From: Ananas comosus
Lineage: Eukaryota > Streptophyta > Magnoliopsida > Poales > Bromeliaceae
DNA length: 64,000 bases
Assembly: GCF_001540865.1 (NCBI RefSeq)
Contig: NC_033622.1
Coordinates: 2,895,454 to 2,959,453 of the forward strand
Reading direction: 5' to 3'
Shown: positions 1 through 12,500 of the stretch, piece after piece
Position numbering within the stretch: the first letter of the stretch is position 1
How the letters are laid out: each line of letters starts with the position of its first letter
Notes under the pieces: generated by a model
What the model saw: the letters and a program-made list of their open reading frames with translations, nothing else
Databases searched by the model: none
Told to the model about the DNA's origin: nothing
Made by a program: the position numbers and the translations under genes

Positions 1-237
1 AATTGCATTAAGCAAGAGAAACCATCAATTAAATCAATATATAGTTATAAATCAATATATAGCTATATCGAGCTGAACACAAGCGAGCTAACCCCAGCTC
101 GTATTCGGCTCATCAAGATTTTAATTGAAAAATTCGCTCGTATTCGGCTCGTTTATTAAACGAGCAATCAATCTCAAGCTCATTTTTGAACTAAAAATGA
201 GTTGGCTCGTGAAGAGCGAGCTATATTCCCAGCCCTA
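1..237. mobile_element. hAT-like non-autonomous element, right end only
   Basis: The stretch is full of short inverted words of the type GCTCG...CGAGC (CGGCTCGTTTATTAAACGAG is one). It ends in a sequence whose reverse complement starts TAGGGCTGGGAATA. The same family recurs at 20271-20771 and 28731-29766, and the latter has an 8-bp imperfect target duplication, which points to hAT. The left part lies outside the window, so neither the other terminus nor a target duplication can be checked here. Confidence 0.5.
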
Positions 238-835
238 ATCACAACTATACTTCAACGTTATATCTTCTCTTTAGTGAAAATGATTACAAAACAAAATCAC
301 AAGGCGCTAGTATTAAAATGTTCCAAACTATAGAGTCCTGTTGAAGTTATATTTCTTAGCTAAATTTAGAAGTTTCCATGTTATACATACTTCTGACTGC
401 TACAGTGTTGACCTTATTTTTCCATCTTCTACTCCACAAAAGTTTCCAATTAACTACCAAATTCAAACACTAAAAAACAAGTGTCAATACATAACATGGT
501 CTTATTTTCTTTTTTCTTCTTTCTTTCTTTTACAAATAAACTTAGCTAAAAATATAAAGCAATTAGACTTCGAATTTAAAATTTTAGGTATCAACTATTA
601 AATTCTTTGCCACTTACACTAGAAACGATTGATTTGTTTTGATAGTTTATTTATTTGCTTACAATGCCCAGTTGTGCATTAAGTTTCATTTACAATCATT
701 TCGTTCAGTTTATATTGCACTGCACGATGACTACGAGATATGGAGGATTAAGTTTTACAGCACACAGTAGGAATTCTCTATACATAGGAATTGTCTGATG
801 TTTGCACTTGGCATGTACTCAAACAGCAACGGTCG
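238..835. other. Intergenic, AT-rich, no gene seen
   Basis: The only open frame of note (341-601) is low-complexity and shows no family resemblance. I see no repeat termini or RNA gene in this stretch. Confidence 0.5.
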
Positions 836-840
836 TTATC
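836..840. repeat. Target-site duplication of the TRIM (TTATC)
   Basis: TTATC is found directly before the left terminal repeat and again at 1112-1116 directly after the right one, as expected of integrase-mediated insertion. Confidence 0.85.
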
Positions 841-1111
841 TGTTAAATATAAAAATATTTAAACACCGTTTTCTAATAGTTTAAGCTTTTAGAGTACAAC
901 GGTTGTTTCACATGATATCAGAGTAGGAGGTCCTGAGTTCGAGTCACGCCATGCACCTAGCATATTAATTTCCTCCCGTTTAATTCAAGCCCACGTCATG
1001 AGCCGACTAAAAAGTCTCGAACCCAGACGTGAGGAGGAGTGTTAAATATAAAAATGTTTAAACACCGTTCTCTAATAGCTTAAGCTTTTAAAGTACAACA
1101 GTTGTTTCACA
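841..1111 (+). mobile_element. TRIM retroelement, complete (72-bp terminal repeats)
   Basis: Two 72-bp direct repeats, 841-912 and 1040-1111, start TGTTAAATATAAAAAT and end GTTTCACA. They flank a 127-bp interior. Just inside the left repeat lies TGATATCAGAGTAGGAGG, close to the primer-binding site used by initiator-tRNA-Met-primed plant retroelements (TGGTATCAGAGC). Just before the right repeat is the purine tract GAGGAGGAG. The element is flanked by a perfect 5-bp duplication, TTATC, at 836-840 and 1112-1116. There is no coding capacity, so it must have been mobilised in trans. The repeats differ at only a few positions. Confidence 0.88.
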
Positions 1112-1369
1112 TTATCGAAGCCGTCGGAAAATAACTATTCATCCATTTTGTTGTTCAGAAAATAAACCACTCATTAGTGTCAAAATATAATCTGTTTAAT
1201 CATTCGACAGAGGCAATTAATTGGTAGCTTACAACAAAGAGTGAATAATGTAATAACAATTAATATGGGATGAGCTCGGCTTTCCAGAATGGGACAACTT
1301 GATCTCGCCGTGAAGATGAGAAACGAATACATCAAAATATAAAAGAAAGCATGGGAAGTTTGATCAGCA

Positions 1370-1880
1370 TCAGCATCCGACGCGGAACCACCTCCTGTAC
1401 AGCCTGGTCCGTTCCGACCGCCTCTTCTCGCTTCGGTACATGGCACTTGCTCGTTTCTCTGCTGTGCCGCTCATAGCTTCTTTCGGATCCTTCGCCTGCA
1501 GAAAATTAAACTAAGAATAGAGCCAAGTGTATAACCGAGAGTGCATGCAGTTATCTCGATCGATCGATCACCTTGGATTTTGGCTTGTGGGCATGCAGCT
1601 CGCGAGCGCTTCTCTGGAAAATGCGGCCAGTCTTCCAGGTTCCTCCTCCTATGACTCTGCCGCCGCCCGAGCAGACAGGCTCCTGCTCCTGCTGCTGCTG
1701 CTGCTGGTGCTGCTGCTGCTGTTCTGCTTGTACGAATACTGCCGGAAGCACGCACGAATTAGCATGCTCTCTGGACGTGCTCCCTGCAGCTGCAGTACTC
1801 ATGCTCCCACCTTTATCCAATTCGAAACTCAACTGCACGCGCCAGCGATACATAGCAAATGGAGGGTCAGATCACATATA

Positions 1881-1930
<50 letters not shown>

Positions 1931-2495
1931 AGATATGTATATATATGTATATATATATATATGCACGTAGTTCACCTGGCGGATTCGGGACTCGAGCAAG
2001 TGGAGTCGGTCAGTGAGGGTCCCCTTGAGATGCAGCTGATGATGAGGAAAGGCCGACGGCATGGACTTGCTGTGGTGGTGGTGGTGCTGGTGGTGCTGGT
2101 GCTGGTGGTGCTGGTGTCGACGTTCTGCGCCCTCACCGCCAGCGGCAGGCCTTTCCTGCACCAGCTCTGCGATGAAGTAGTTGTTGGACTGCGCTTCCGG
2201 CAGTGGGACTGGCACCCGCTGCTTCTCTTCTAGCTGCCTTAACTGCCTCCGGTTAATCAATCGTTGGTTGTTAATAATTAATAAAGAGAGAAGAAACAAT
2301 GATTATATATGAATGTCTTAAACACATGCAATAAATCAACAAAAGGGAGGGCGGGAGTAGTGTCTAGTGTCGACCCACCCGATGGTCTATCTGCTCCAGC
2401 CTCCCTAGCAGGCTGTCCGGTGGAGGAGGGAGAGCGAATGCTCCGCTCTGCAGTGCCGCTCTTCTCTCCGCTCCGAGCACTAGTACATCACCCAT
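1370..2495 (-). CDS. Uncharacterised plant protein, four exons, His/Gln-rich
   Basis: I join exons 2379-2495, 1976-2242, 1572-1832 and 1370-1495. All three introns are phase 0 with GT-AG ends, giving 256 residues. The start MGDVLVLGAERR is chosen over an upstream in-frame ATG because it lies at the end of a GA-rich leader and begins the conserved-looking block. Visible parts: an N-terminal helix with LGRLEQIDHRLRQLEEK spanning the exon 1/2 junction (residues about 29-46), a His/Gln run (about 90-107), TDRLHLLESRIRQLSFELD across exons 2/3 (about 116-134), a Gln run (about 165-177), and a basic C-terminus ending RRWFRVGC. Similar short plant proteins with this N-terminal helix and a W-F...GC tail exist in my memory, but I know no function. 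Intron 2 contains a (TA)n tract. The clean splicing of four frames argues strongly for a real gene. Confidence 0.85.
1870..1962. repeat. (TA)n microsatellite in intron 2
   Basis: An almost uninterrupted alternating A/T tract broken by a few C/G units lies inside intron 2 (1833-1975) of the His/Gln-rich gene. The open frames across it that read as alternating Tyr/Ile are artefacts of the repeat. Confidence 0.9.
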
Positions 2496-2519
2496 CTTTC
2501 TTTCTTTCTTCTCTAGTTC

Positions 2520-2563
2520 TCTCTTTCGAGATAGAGATTGAGATAGAGATTGAGATTGAGATA
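2520..2563. repeat. GA-rich tract in the 5' leader
   Basis: GAGATAGAGATTGAGATAGA-type repeats sit 25-70 bp upstream of the minus-strand start codon at 2495, where the leader of the His/Gln-rich gene is expected. GA/CT-rich leaders are common in plant genes. Confidence 0.6.
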
Positions 2564-2579
2564 TAAGAAGGTGATGCAA

Positions 2580-3536
2580 ACAAAGCAGGGAAACTGGGAG
2601 ATAAAGACGGGTCGTGGACCGGGCTGGGTCTCTGCTCTTCGTCTCTTGCCTGCAGGAACCCTTTTTCAGATCCTAACTTTTGGGGTTGTTGCAGTCAAGA
2701 CGAGAGAGACAAAGGAGGGATGCTGAATCACACGTGGCAGTGTGGCTCTTAAAACTATAAAACTTTCTATTTATTGTCATGGTTGATTGGCTGTAAGATT
2801 AGCGCGATCAAATAATGGACGATGGCTTCCTAAAAAAATCTGGCTAAAATTATTAGTTTAAAATTTTTATTTTTTGTTGCCAAATAAATACTTTGAATGT
2901 TAAAATTATACACACAAATTTTATTTAAGAAATAATCCAACAACAACAATGTTAACCAAGGCCTAAAAGTTACAAATTGGGCCAAATAATAATTCGTTGA
3001 ATCATTACGTATGATGCTAGAATTCTCAAATGACCATTGCATTTAGATCTTGCCGTGCTCAATAGACACCTTTTCTTTCCTCTTTTTTTCCTTTTTTTTT
3101 TTTTTTTTCCTTTTCAGAGAGGGACCTCTTCACTGCCCAAAATACTAAAACTCAAGCACATGATTGGTGGGATTCCCAAAAAATAAGGTCATCAAGCAGT
3201 TTGAGCGCACCAAATAAAAGTTCTTACAGACTTGCACCATCAATAAAACATAAAACTTCTCCAACCTTTAATTCTAGCTTACAACAAAAAGATCTTAAGC
3301 ATTACTGCAAACAAGAATCATTTGCATTCACCTAACTTCAACCTACTCAGTGATTTAAATCCAACCCAATAAATCAAGGTTGATCTCACATGAGCCATGC
3401 ATGTTTTCTCCTTTTTTTTTTATGCTTACATTCGTGTGCTCGAATCGATACAATGCAGCCTGTGCACTATCACCTCCCTATTGTGTGGAAACCTCAGTTC
3501 CAAATATGTTACTTCTGATACAGCAAGCAGATACAG
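2580..3536. other. Intergenic between the His/Gln-rich gene and SMC4
   Basis: This holds the promoter of the gene at 1370-2495 and the 3' flank of SMC4. It is AT-rich with a long T run near 3090-3110. The open frames at 2830-3042 and 3380-3577 have no recognisable product. Confidence 0.5.
2731..2738. promoter_or_regulatory. G-box/ABRE-like CACGTGGC
   Basis: CACGTGGC lies about 240 bp upstream of the minus-strand start at 2495. The motif is a known bZIP/bHLH target core in plants. Its use here is inference from position only. Confidence 0.35.
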
Positions 3537-6500
3537 TTAGGCAGCCTTTCCACAGTCTACGAAGCTTCCGGGATTGACAGTTATGCTTTTAGTGCAATTG
3601 TGTGTCTTGTATATACCAACAAGTCGATCGGCTAGCTCAAACATATTGTTTCTAAGGCTGCACATCAATGTGTATTCACAGAGGGATGTTAGCAAGGAGA
3701 TATGAAAGCTGCAGCAACAGATACTAATAATCAAAATTCACACATGGCAGGGAGGCATCATACCTAATGATAATAAACTGAGCATCTCTAGTCCTGTCTT
3801 TCACATAATGCCCAACAATAGAAACATTCTTAAAATCTGAAAAGAAGCATCCACACCATAATAACAAAAAAAGAAATATAGAAAAATGTGGCGTTACATG
3901 GGCACGAATGAGTAGAGAGTTTTTACCTAATGCAGCATCAATCTCATCCATGACATACAATGGGGTGGGTTTGTAATGATGAAGGGCAAACACAAGAGCC
4001 AGGGAGCTAAGCGTCTGCAAGAGGATTCAGCTTTGATCAATGGTATATTCTTACATCAAAAATAACACAAGTCAGAAACAAATTCTGCTAGGCTGATGTC
4101 TCGTAATAGAAAATTGATCAGCCAACGAAATAAGATATAGACACTTCTAAAGGCACCCTTCATGCATTTGTAGGCGAGCATTGACTAATTAATTCCCTTC
4201 CAATTTTATGCTACGTATTTGGAATCTAAAAGGGCTGATAGTGTTATATTAATTTTAAAAAACAGGTGAAAAGCAGAAGTAATTAAAAGAAAAAAAAGAA
4301 GAAAATTTGGTTTATCTTAACATTCTACCAGACAAAGGAAAACCAGAAGATGAAAGAGCATCAGAAGTAGATAGTACCATTCTACATAAAGATCTAATTT
4401 GATGACTTACTCGCATGTCAACTATAAAGGCATCATACAAAGTAATCAAAGCATAAAAATAGAATCCAGGAAGTGCGAGAACATGCCTTCTCACCACCCG
4501 ATAGATTAGCAATATTCTTCCAGCTCTTCTTTGGGGGCCTCACACTGAAAACTACGCCTTCAGAAAAAGGATCCAAGGAATCAACAAGTTCCAATTCTGC
4601 ATCACCCCCAAGAGTAATCATCTGCAGTCCAAATTGTAAATAATTATGTTTGTCAACTTTGCTATACTTACTGGATAATGCAAATTGTGGTAATTCTAAT
4701 TACGAGTTCTCTTAGTTTGCAGTTAGGATGATGATAAAAAGTTATCGAACAGTTTCTTTCAAAAACAAAATCAGGATGAAATTAAAAAAATAAAAAAGCA
4801 TGGATTCTGGTGTATGCATCCAGAATAAGTAAGTTGCTCCAGAGACCTGATACATCTCCTTCAACTTCAGGGATATTATGTTGAATCCTGTCATGAACTC
4901 ATCTAACCTAAAGTGGCATAAAGAGGACTGATTATATGCAGGAAATAATTGAAATAACAGTGACAGTAATTGACATAGACTCAGAATATACCAAAACAGG
5001 AAATAAAAGAACACACCGTTTCTTCCTCAACCCATCATACAGCTTTTTGAGGTCATCTCGCTCTTGTGTCACAGAATTTAGCTCATCCACGCGTGCATTG
5101 TATAGTAGAACCTTTTTCCTATATCTGGCTTAACAAAGCAGTAACTTGAGTATTTAAACCAAAAAAAAAAAAAGAGCAGTAAAAGAGAATAAATAACACC
5201 ATACTCTGCAATTGAATCCAAGTTTGGATTCATCTCTTTTATCTGAGCTTCTAGCAATGCCACCATCTCCATTGCTCTTTTCATATCACAGGCGTCATTT
5301 AGTGACTCCTCACTAACTGTTGCCTGAAGCTTTTCAGGATCAACTGCGTCCATTTGAATTCTGTTGCCAGCAAAAGTCTGATTAGGAAAAAATACACTTG
5401 GGTAATATATATTGTGCTGTTAGATGAGGCAAAGCTTAAAACTTACTGGTCCATGTGTTTGACAAGATTCAATTGTATATCATCAACCCTTTTTTTGAGC
5501 GCCTTCGTCTTCATCTCCCACTCTTTTGCAAGTTTTTTCGCATCTTGCAATTTGTACTCAGCATCAACCTATATAAGACAAAGGTGGCTATACGTAGACA
5601 AAAGAGGGAAAGGAAAGAAAATGCTCATACAAAATCAAGCACAAGAAAAATAACCTCAGCAGCTCGTAGCTCCTCCATCATTTTCTTTAATTTGTTGTAT
5701 TTGGCCTTTGTTTCGTCAAGCACATCTTTATGCTTGTCAATAAGCTACAGACAACAAAATTGACAATTTAGTCACAGTAAGATGACCAATTATTTATTGT
5801 TTCGTTCCTAACAAATCAGTCTTGAGTACCTCTTGAGTTTTCTTATAGTTTTCCTGAACTAAAAATGCCTTTTGCTCTATCTCTTTAAAAACGGACATCA
5901 TCTTCTCTTTCTCCTCCATATTTTTCTCTTTTTCTTTCTTCGACTCTTCAATTCCCTTAGTTAATTTCTTCACGAATTTCTCACATGTTGCTATCTTAAC
6001 TTTGTGACGATTTATTTCTGTACTGGTTTTGTCAATTTCCTGGCAAGAGAAAAACGAAGGTTAGGAAAGGTACGAAAGTAGAAAACAATCTAAGGCAAGT
6101 GTACCCACAGATTGGATATTTGTCACTTTTGATTTCTGATTCTTTAGCACTTCTCCACCTGCATTTTCGATTTTGTTCTGAAGCTCGAAAGCCTGGTATA
6201 TTGAAGAGGCAAAGATATAAATATTATGCAAGCTATCCAGTACAATTCTGGGTATTAGTTGAACGATCATGTTACAAGGCAGCCACATAGAAATCAAATC
6301 TACAGCAATATCATTACAGAGAAAGAACACTCCAAAACTGAGGTAAGGTCTAACCACTCACTCTATCTTTGAGCTTACTAGAGCATTTAGCAAGCTTGTC
6401 CAATTCCCTCTGCTCGGCAAGTATGATGTGATCCAACTCCTCCAGTCTGCAAAGATCATCCTCTTTTGGCTGTGAAGCAGTTTTCAGCGAACCAAGTCGC

Positions 6501-9500
6501 TTTTCATTGTAACTGTATTGTGCATTCAAACTGTCTATCTGTAGAAAAAGAAGACAGATCTCTGGAGATCACAAAACAAATCACACAGAAAAGGAATATA
6601 GGAAAAGCTATGTACTTAGTGTCTATTATCAACATTAGAATTTGTTATGGCAAACACATTACGTCGTTGGTCTTTGAACATATTGCAAAGTTTCACTTAA
6701 GTCACTGAATTTCAATTTGCCACAATTACGCCACTGAAATTCAAATTCTATTTCAGTCGAGTCACTGGTGCAGTAACTAATTCATTCAGGCCACCAGTGG
6801 CACCCAAATCAGTTGCCACAGCAACTCAAGATATTATGATTCCATTGGCGTGCCATCTTAACAGATGACATAGCAATCAGCGTCATGACATCTTTTTAAG
6901 ATGGGGTGGCAACATGATAAGCTTATCATGCCTTCATAGGGGATATTAAACAGAGTTCGGCACAATGATCGGGTTCTATTGCATCAAATCAAAGTTCAGT
7001 GACCCAAGTGAAAGAGTGCGCCAGTTCAGTGACAAATAATGCAAATTTACCAAGTTATTATATATACCTCCTTCCAACTTTTTGCCAACTCCATTTCAAG
7101 ATGGGCTATCTCTCCTTCAGCAGCCTGATAACAGCTTCTAGCATCAGTAATTCTTTGTCTCAAGATACTGAGTTGGTCAACAAGTTCCGCAAGTTCCTTT
7201 TCAGCATTTAGAATAACTTCTCCTGAAACACTTTCCCTAATAGATGTACCCATCTTACCACCTCGAGGCTTGGTTCCACCGCCACTCATTGTGCCAGACT
7301 TCTCAAAAAGTGCACCTTCCAGTGTCACTACGCGTCGAAATTCTTTATCCCCACCATATGCAATTCTTGTAGCCTAAATATGTTAGATTAGAGTAGACCT
7401 ACTGTCAATTCTTTTTGAAGATGCACAACTAGTTCCTGTGAATATAATGAATAAAGAAAGGTAGGGTGAACCTAAGGCTGAAATACAGAAGAAAATGCAA
7501 TGACAGGTCGGCATTCGGATGACTAAACATGAAGCATTAAAGCTAAAACGGACGGGTACCAGAACGTGGTTTACACAAAAAAAAGGAAGGTTGTCCCTAA
7601 ACTAATCTTCCTATTACAAGCCTATACCTTGATAAAAATGATAGCTCGACAGAGAATTCCTATTCATTCAGCACATTTCCTGCACTAAACAAGACTCGGA
7701 CCTTTCATGGAGCAAGCTCCGAACAAGCAAAATGGTGACATGGCAACAGTGAATGAACATCAATTCACTCCTAGCAGCCAAACTAAATGCATGATATTTA
7801 CTTTTGAAATCAACGAATCAACTAATCAGAGAAATCTAGTACATACCCAACATCTATACCTAAAGAGCAAAACATAGATAGAAGTATGGAACTAAAAAAA
7901 GTAGTGAAAGAAAACTAACCTGATTGAGGTCTTCTGCTACAACGGTGTTTCCCAAGACAGCAAAAAAAGCCAACTTCAGTCTCTCATCTTTGACAGTTAC
8001 CAGATCAAATAGGCGTGGAACATTTTCAGGAGTTTGAACTTTCTTGTTTAGCTTGTGCAGATGATCTACTTGTTTTTCCTGCACTAGAATATGACATGAG
8101 TTATGCATGGCATGGAAAGCCACCCAAAAAATAGACAAGTTTCAGCCAATAAATTCTTCCACATATTACATACGACTGCATGCTGGTAAATAAAACTACT
8201 AAGCAATCTAAGATGAAGAGAGTGAGGAAATCATAAAGAGAAAATAGAGTATAGGCAACACAAAGTAAACTAAGTACGAAGATACCATTATCATGAAAGT
8301 TGCAACGCCAAGATTCTTCCTCCGAAGTAACTCAACACAAGCTTGTGCTGCTGCAGTTGTCTCAACAACAATGTAATCCAGCCCAGGACAGGCTGTAGAT
8401 ATGGCAACATCATATTTTGCTGCAGCGAGAAAAATGCAAACAAAACTTAGCAAATACTCATCGAACTGAGAATGACTGACTGCTATTATGCCGTTTGTAT
8501 AAGTCGCCAAGGTTGTAAATAGCAGATAGCGGATATATAACATTTGGGGGGCTCATAGCGGAAAGCAGATAGCAGGCGCCATAGTGACCACTACGAAACC
8601 AAAGCAGGTTTTCACAAAAAACTACATAAATTGTCTATATTCCTTATTAAAAATGCAAATGATTTTGAAGAAAGAACAAGTAACCATTACCTTTTTGTAG
8701 CATTGTGAGTCTATACATATGTAATGTCATTATCTATAAGACTAATTTCAAAATATTATGATTTAACATATCAAAAAGACAAAAAACTATAAAATCTATA
8801 AACTTATAAAATCTATAATCCATTTACAGGTTTTTGATCCTTTTATTTGACTTCAAAACCCGACCCAATAAGATATTTTGACCCATTTGCAATTTCCAAG
8901 CTTTTGAGTCCATAGCAGCCGCTTCGACCCTGCTTTATAGCGCCGGCTTTAGCGGGCACAAGGTCGCTATAGCGGCCGCTACAAACCCACGCTGCTAAAT
9001 CCTGCTCTAATGCTATGGCGTGGCGTTAGCATAGTAATTCCGCTATGGAGACCACTATGGCGGGTGTAGAGGTCGCTATTAAAACATTTGAAGCCATAAA
9101 ATAGATGAAAGCAAAAAAGATCCTGATACACTACTATAAATAAAAGTAAAAAGCAAATATTAATTTCATTAAGCCTCAGCCTCCTGCCTCACTTTAACGA
9201 AGCCCACATGCATCTACTCGGGTGCAAGGATGCTCAGACATGCATAGACAAAACAAATGGACACACACGAACACACAAACATCAGCAAATACAGGACACA
9301 AAAAATGCACGCATGCATTTGCATGCTTGCAAACACTGCAAAGAACCAAGCGCACCAAAGAACCAAATAAAATTTCTGTAAGCTATGAGACAGTTGGTAG
9401 TTTCTCCAATAGCACATATCAGCTGTTTCCAAGTGAATTTCTAAAGAGAAGGTATACTCATACGTCCAATAGTACCAAGGGAAATGCAAGAAAAGAAAAG

Positions 9501-12500
9501 GCAAATTCATCCTCACAAAAGATCCCAGTTGTGTCTACACCCTCAAATAAGTTACACATGTCCTTAAATAGTCGGTCACACAAAAATCCAAAGGTGCATT
9601 ATTGTGCCTTGTTAAAACTTCAATATTCAGCCACATGTTCCTGGTTTTAGATGCCACTAACTCGACAAAAGGGCATATACACATATTTTAAACTATATAC
9701 GCAATTGAACATTAGAAATATGAAATCCAAAAGAAGTATTTTAACCTAATCAAGCTATATTACCAGTATGAATAAGGGAGAGGAAAAGCATCACTTCTTA
9801 CGAGAAATTATAAAAAGAAAACTCTCAAGTGCATAAGAGAGAATCAACAAAGATTCTAAAGCAGTTGACAACCGAAACAGAGTATACCTATTTCCTACTA
9901 TCATAGTTTGAATTTAGCTAAACAAAATGTACTGATTCAAAGATCAACTGACATGACACACATAACCAACTTAATGAGCAACATGAAAGGCTTAGGTACT
10001 GGTAACTAACTGTCATCAGCAGTCCATATGCAGGTTGAACCCTGATCACCTAACTAATCATGAAAGTCTTAGGTAAGCAAGTATTCAGGACAAAAGGAGT
10101 ATACTGTACCCTCTATTGCACCAAGATCACCTAATCGGCCAAAAATTCCTTCTATGTCCTTTGATTCCTTGGCTTGCAGAATTGCTTTTAGAACTGCACC
10201 CTGAGTCTTTTCAGTTTCCAAAACAGACATGATTTCTGAAAGTTTCTGTCTGGCAGCTTGTTCAAGAGGAATAAGCGACTCTTCCTTCTTTAAGCTTTCC
10301 TGTAAAGCAATTCAAGTTATCAACTGGCACAGTATAAAAGAATGTACAGAAAAGCGATTGCACAAAGCACATACTTCTTCAATTTTATGAGCTTCCATCG
10401 CTCCAAGCCGGTTTCTCTCTATTTTAGCTTGAATCTCTGTAATGCTTGCCTTCTTCGTTTTGATTTTCTCCACTATATCATTATTCTCTTGTTGAGCCTG
10501 CTCAAATTCTACTTGGCAAGCAATGTGCTGAAGACAAAATATACTATCAAAAAACCATCATCATCAAGGGTGCCAAATCACAAGTAGGCTAATAGCTGAA
10601 TTTTGCAAGTCATGCATTTTAGAATCATCAAAATATATAGGGGTAGAAAAGAGTTAACTAACAGTCCAGCTAAACAAAACCAAACTTAGTACTGCAATTT
10701 GTTGAATTCTGTTAAATATTTGATATGTTAGGTGAATGACAACTCTGAGACTGTATATAAATATATTGAAAGATGACAGGTCAAATGAGAAAAAAAACCT
10801 TAGAATCTGCTCTTTTTTTTGATAATTAGTCAAACACATATATAGGCACACCTTTTCTTTCAAAAGCTTGCTTTCAGCAGATGCAACATCAAGTTTCCCT
10901 TTATGCTCAATCAGCTGGTTCTCCCAGGGTTCTAACTCTGCCCGGACTTTGATGAGCTCCAAATGATGTCTCTCAGTTTCATCTGTTTTTGAATTAATGT
11001 ACAAACATAAAACAGTAATAAAATAAAGCTAATAAGATAAAAGGAGAAATGTTATTTTCGCCACAGAATCACCCCGAGAGCTTTCTTTAATTTCTTCTAA
11101 TAGCTTTTCTTCCGCAAGCAACAGCTGTTGTAGTTTGGGTATCTCTCCCTCGAGTTTTGGAATGAGATTCGAGGATTCGTCTATATCTTTCATCGATTCA
11201 TCTAGTTTGGATGCATCCTGTAGGAAGAACATAGATGAGAAGCTTGTCATAGCTAATCAAAGAACCAAATTAAAAGTTCAACGTGCCTTTTCAACTTTGT
11301 CATCTAATTTTTTAATTTTTTGCTTGAGGTGCTTTAAATCTTCTCTGTATTTCACATCTTGTCGTTCAAACTCCTTAAACTGGTCTTTACAGGTTCTCAT
11401 CTCAGTGTCGAGTTCCTGAATATTAAAGCAAGATCCGAAAGAAATCAGTAGCACTAGCATTAGAATGACGACAAGAAAGTTATCAAACCTTCTATTGATA
11501 GCACAGAAAATAAACTGATCATATAAAGATGTTAATCTTATCCTGCTGACAAGCAAAACCATTAGGGATTTGAAAAATGGCAGCATACAAAAGCAGCCAT
11601 TGCATTGAACATTAAGTACTCAAATGCACCGTTGCAAGAATGTATGTGCACATGCGAAAATGATTGTGGTGATTGTATATGGACACATGTGCATGTCATT
11701 TTTCCTTAACAGAATTGGACAACAAAAAAGGATTTATGTAAAGAACACAATTAATTAGGACATAGGGCGAACATTCTCAGGAGAAGGTCATTGAAGATTT
11801 AAGAAGAGCAGAACATATTATCCAAATGCAAAACAAAGAATTGGAAATTATTGCTTTATATTCTGTAAGTTAGGTATGGTGGAATCTGATAGTGGATTCA
11901 AACAAATAATTAAACTGTTTAAGAAGCATTATAGTGATAAACTATTCTATGTAAAGCTAAAGTTTGCTGCATTTGATAAAGTTGTGGTGAATTGAAATGA
12001 AACAAAAGCAATGAAGTACTACATCTTTGATTTCACTTAGAAGAAGGGAGGCCATTATGACAATTTTATTCAGAAAAATAACTGCTTGCATTGCACGATT
12101 AATTTTGAGCTAAGGTCGTAGGAAGATAATGCAAAACTACTTATTGCTTACCTCTTGTCTTTTCACATATTTATTGTATACACTTTCTAGTTCCTTCAAT
12201 GTAGAAGAATTCTGTTGAATCTTCTCCCTGTAATAGGATTAGAACAATTAGCCAGCTTACCCTTTACGTTCTGAAGCTGATAATTTGCTTCGGATGCAAA
12301 TACCTCTCACTTGTGAGATTTGTTTCCAGGTTTGACACATCCTCTTGCAAGAGAATAACACGAGTAGCAGCATCATCAGAAGACAATTTAGTTGCCTTCT
12401 CTTGCCATTTCAAAAGTGATAGTTCCTTCAACATATATTCCTCTGCTTCATTTTTGACATTCTACAGGACAGGAATATACAGTTGACTTGCCCCATGCAA

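Noticed and set aside
915..955. tRNA-like B-box (GAGTTCGAGTC) as a tRNA gene or SINE
   Set aside because: It is better explained as part of the TRIM interior next to the primer-binding-like site; there is no cloverleaf or A-box at the right distance.
1471..2299. Several overlapping open frames on both strands with Leu/Gln/His runs and alternating Tyr/Ile
   Set aside because: They are other-frame readings of the CAG, CAC and TA repeats within the spliced minus-strand gene; only the joined four-exon frame is coherent.
9214..9650. 142-codon plus-strand frame and 100-codon minus-strand frame
   Set aside because: Both lie inside SMC4 intron 13, show no domain and have biased Thr/Lys or Phe/Tyr composition expected of AT-rich non-coding DNA.
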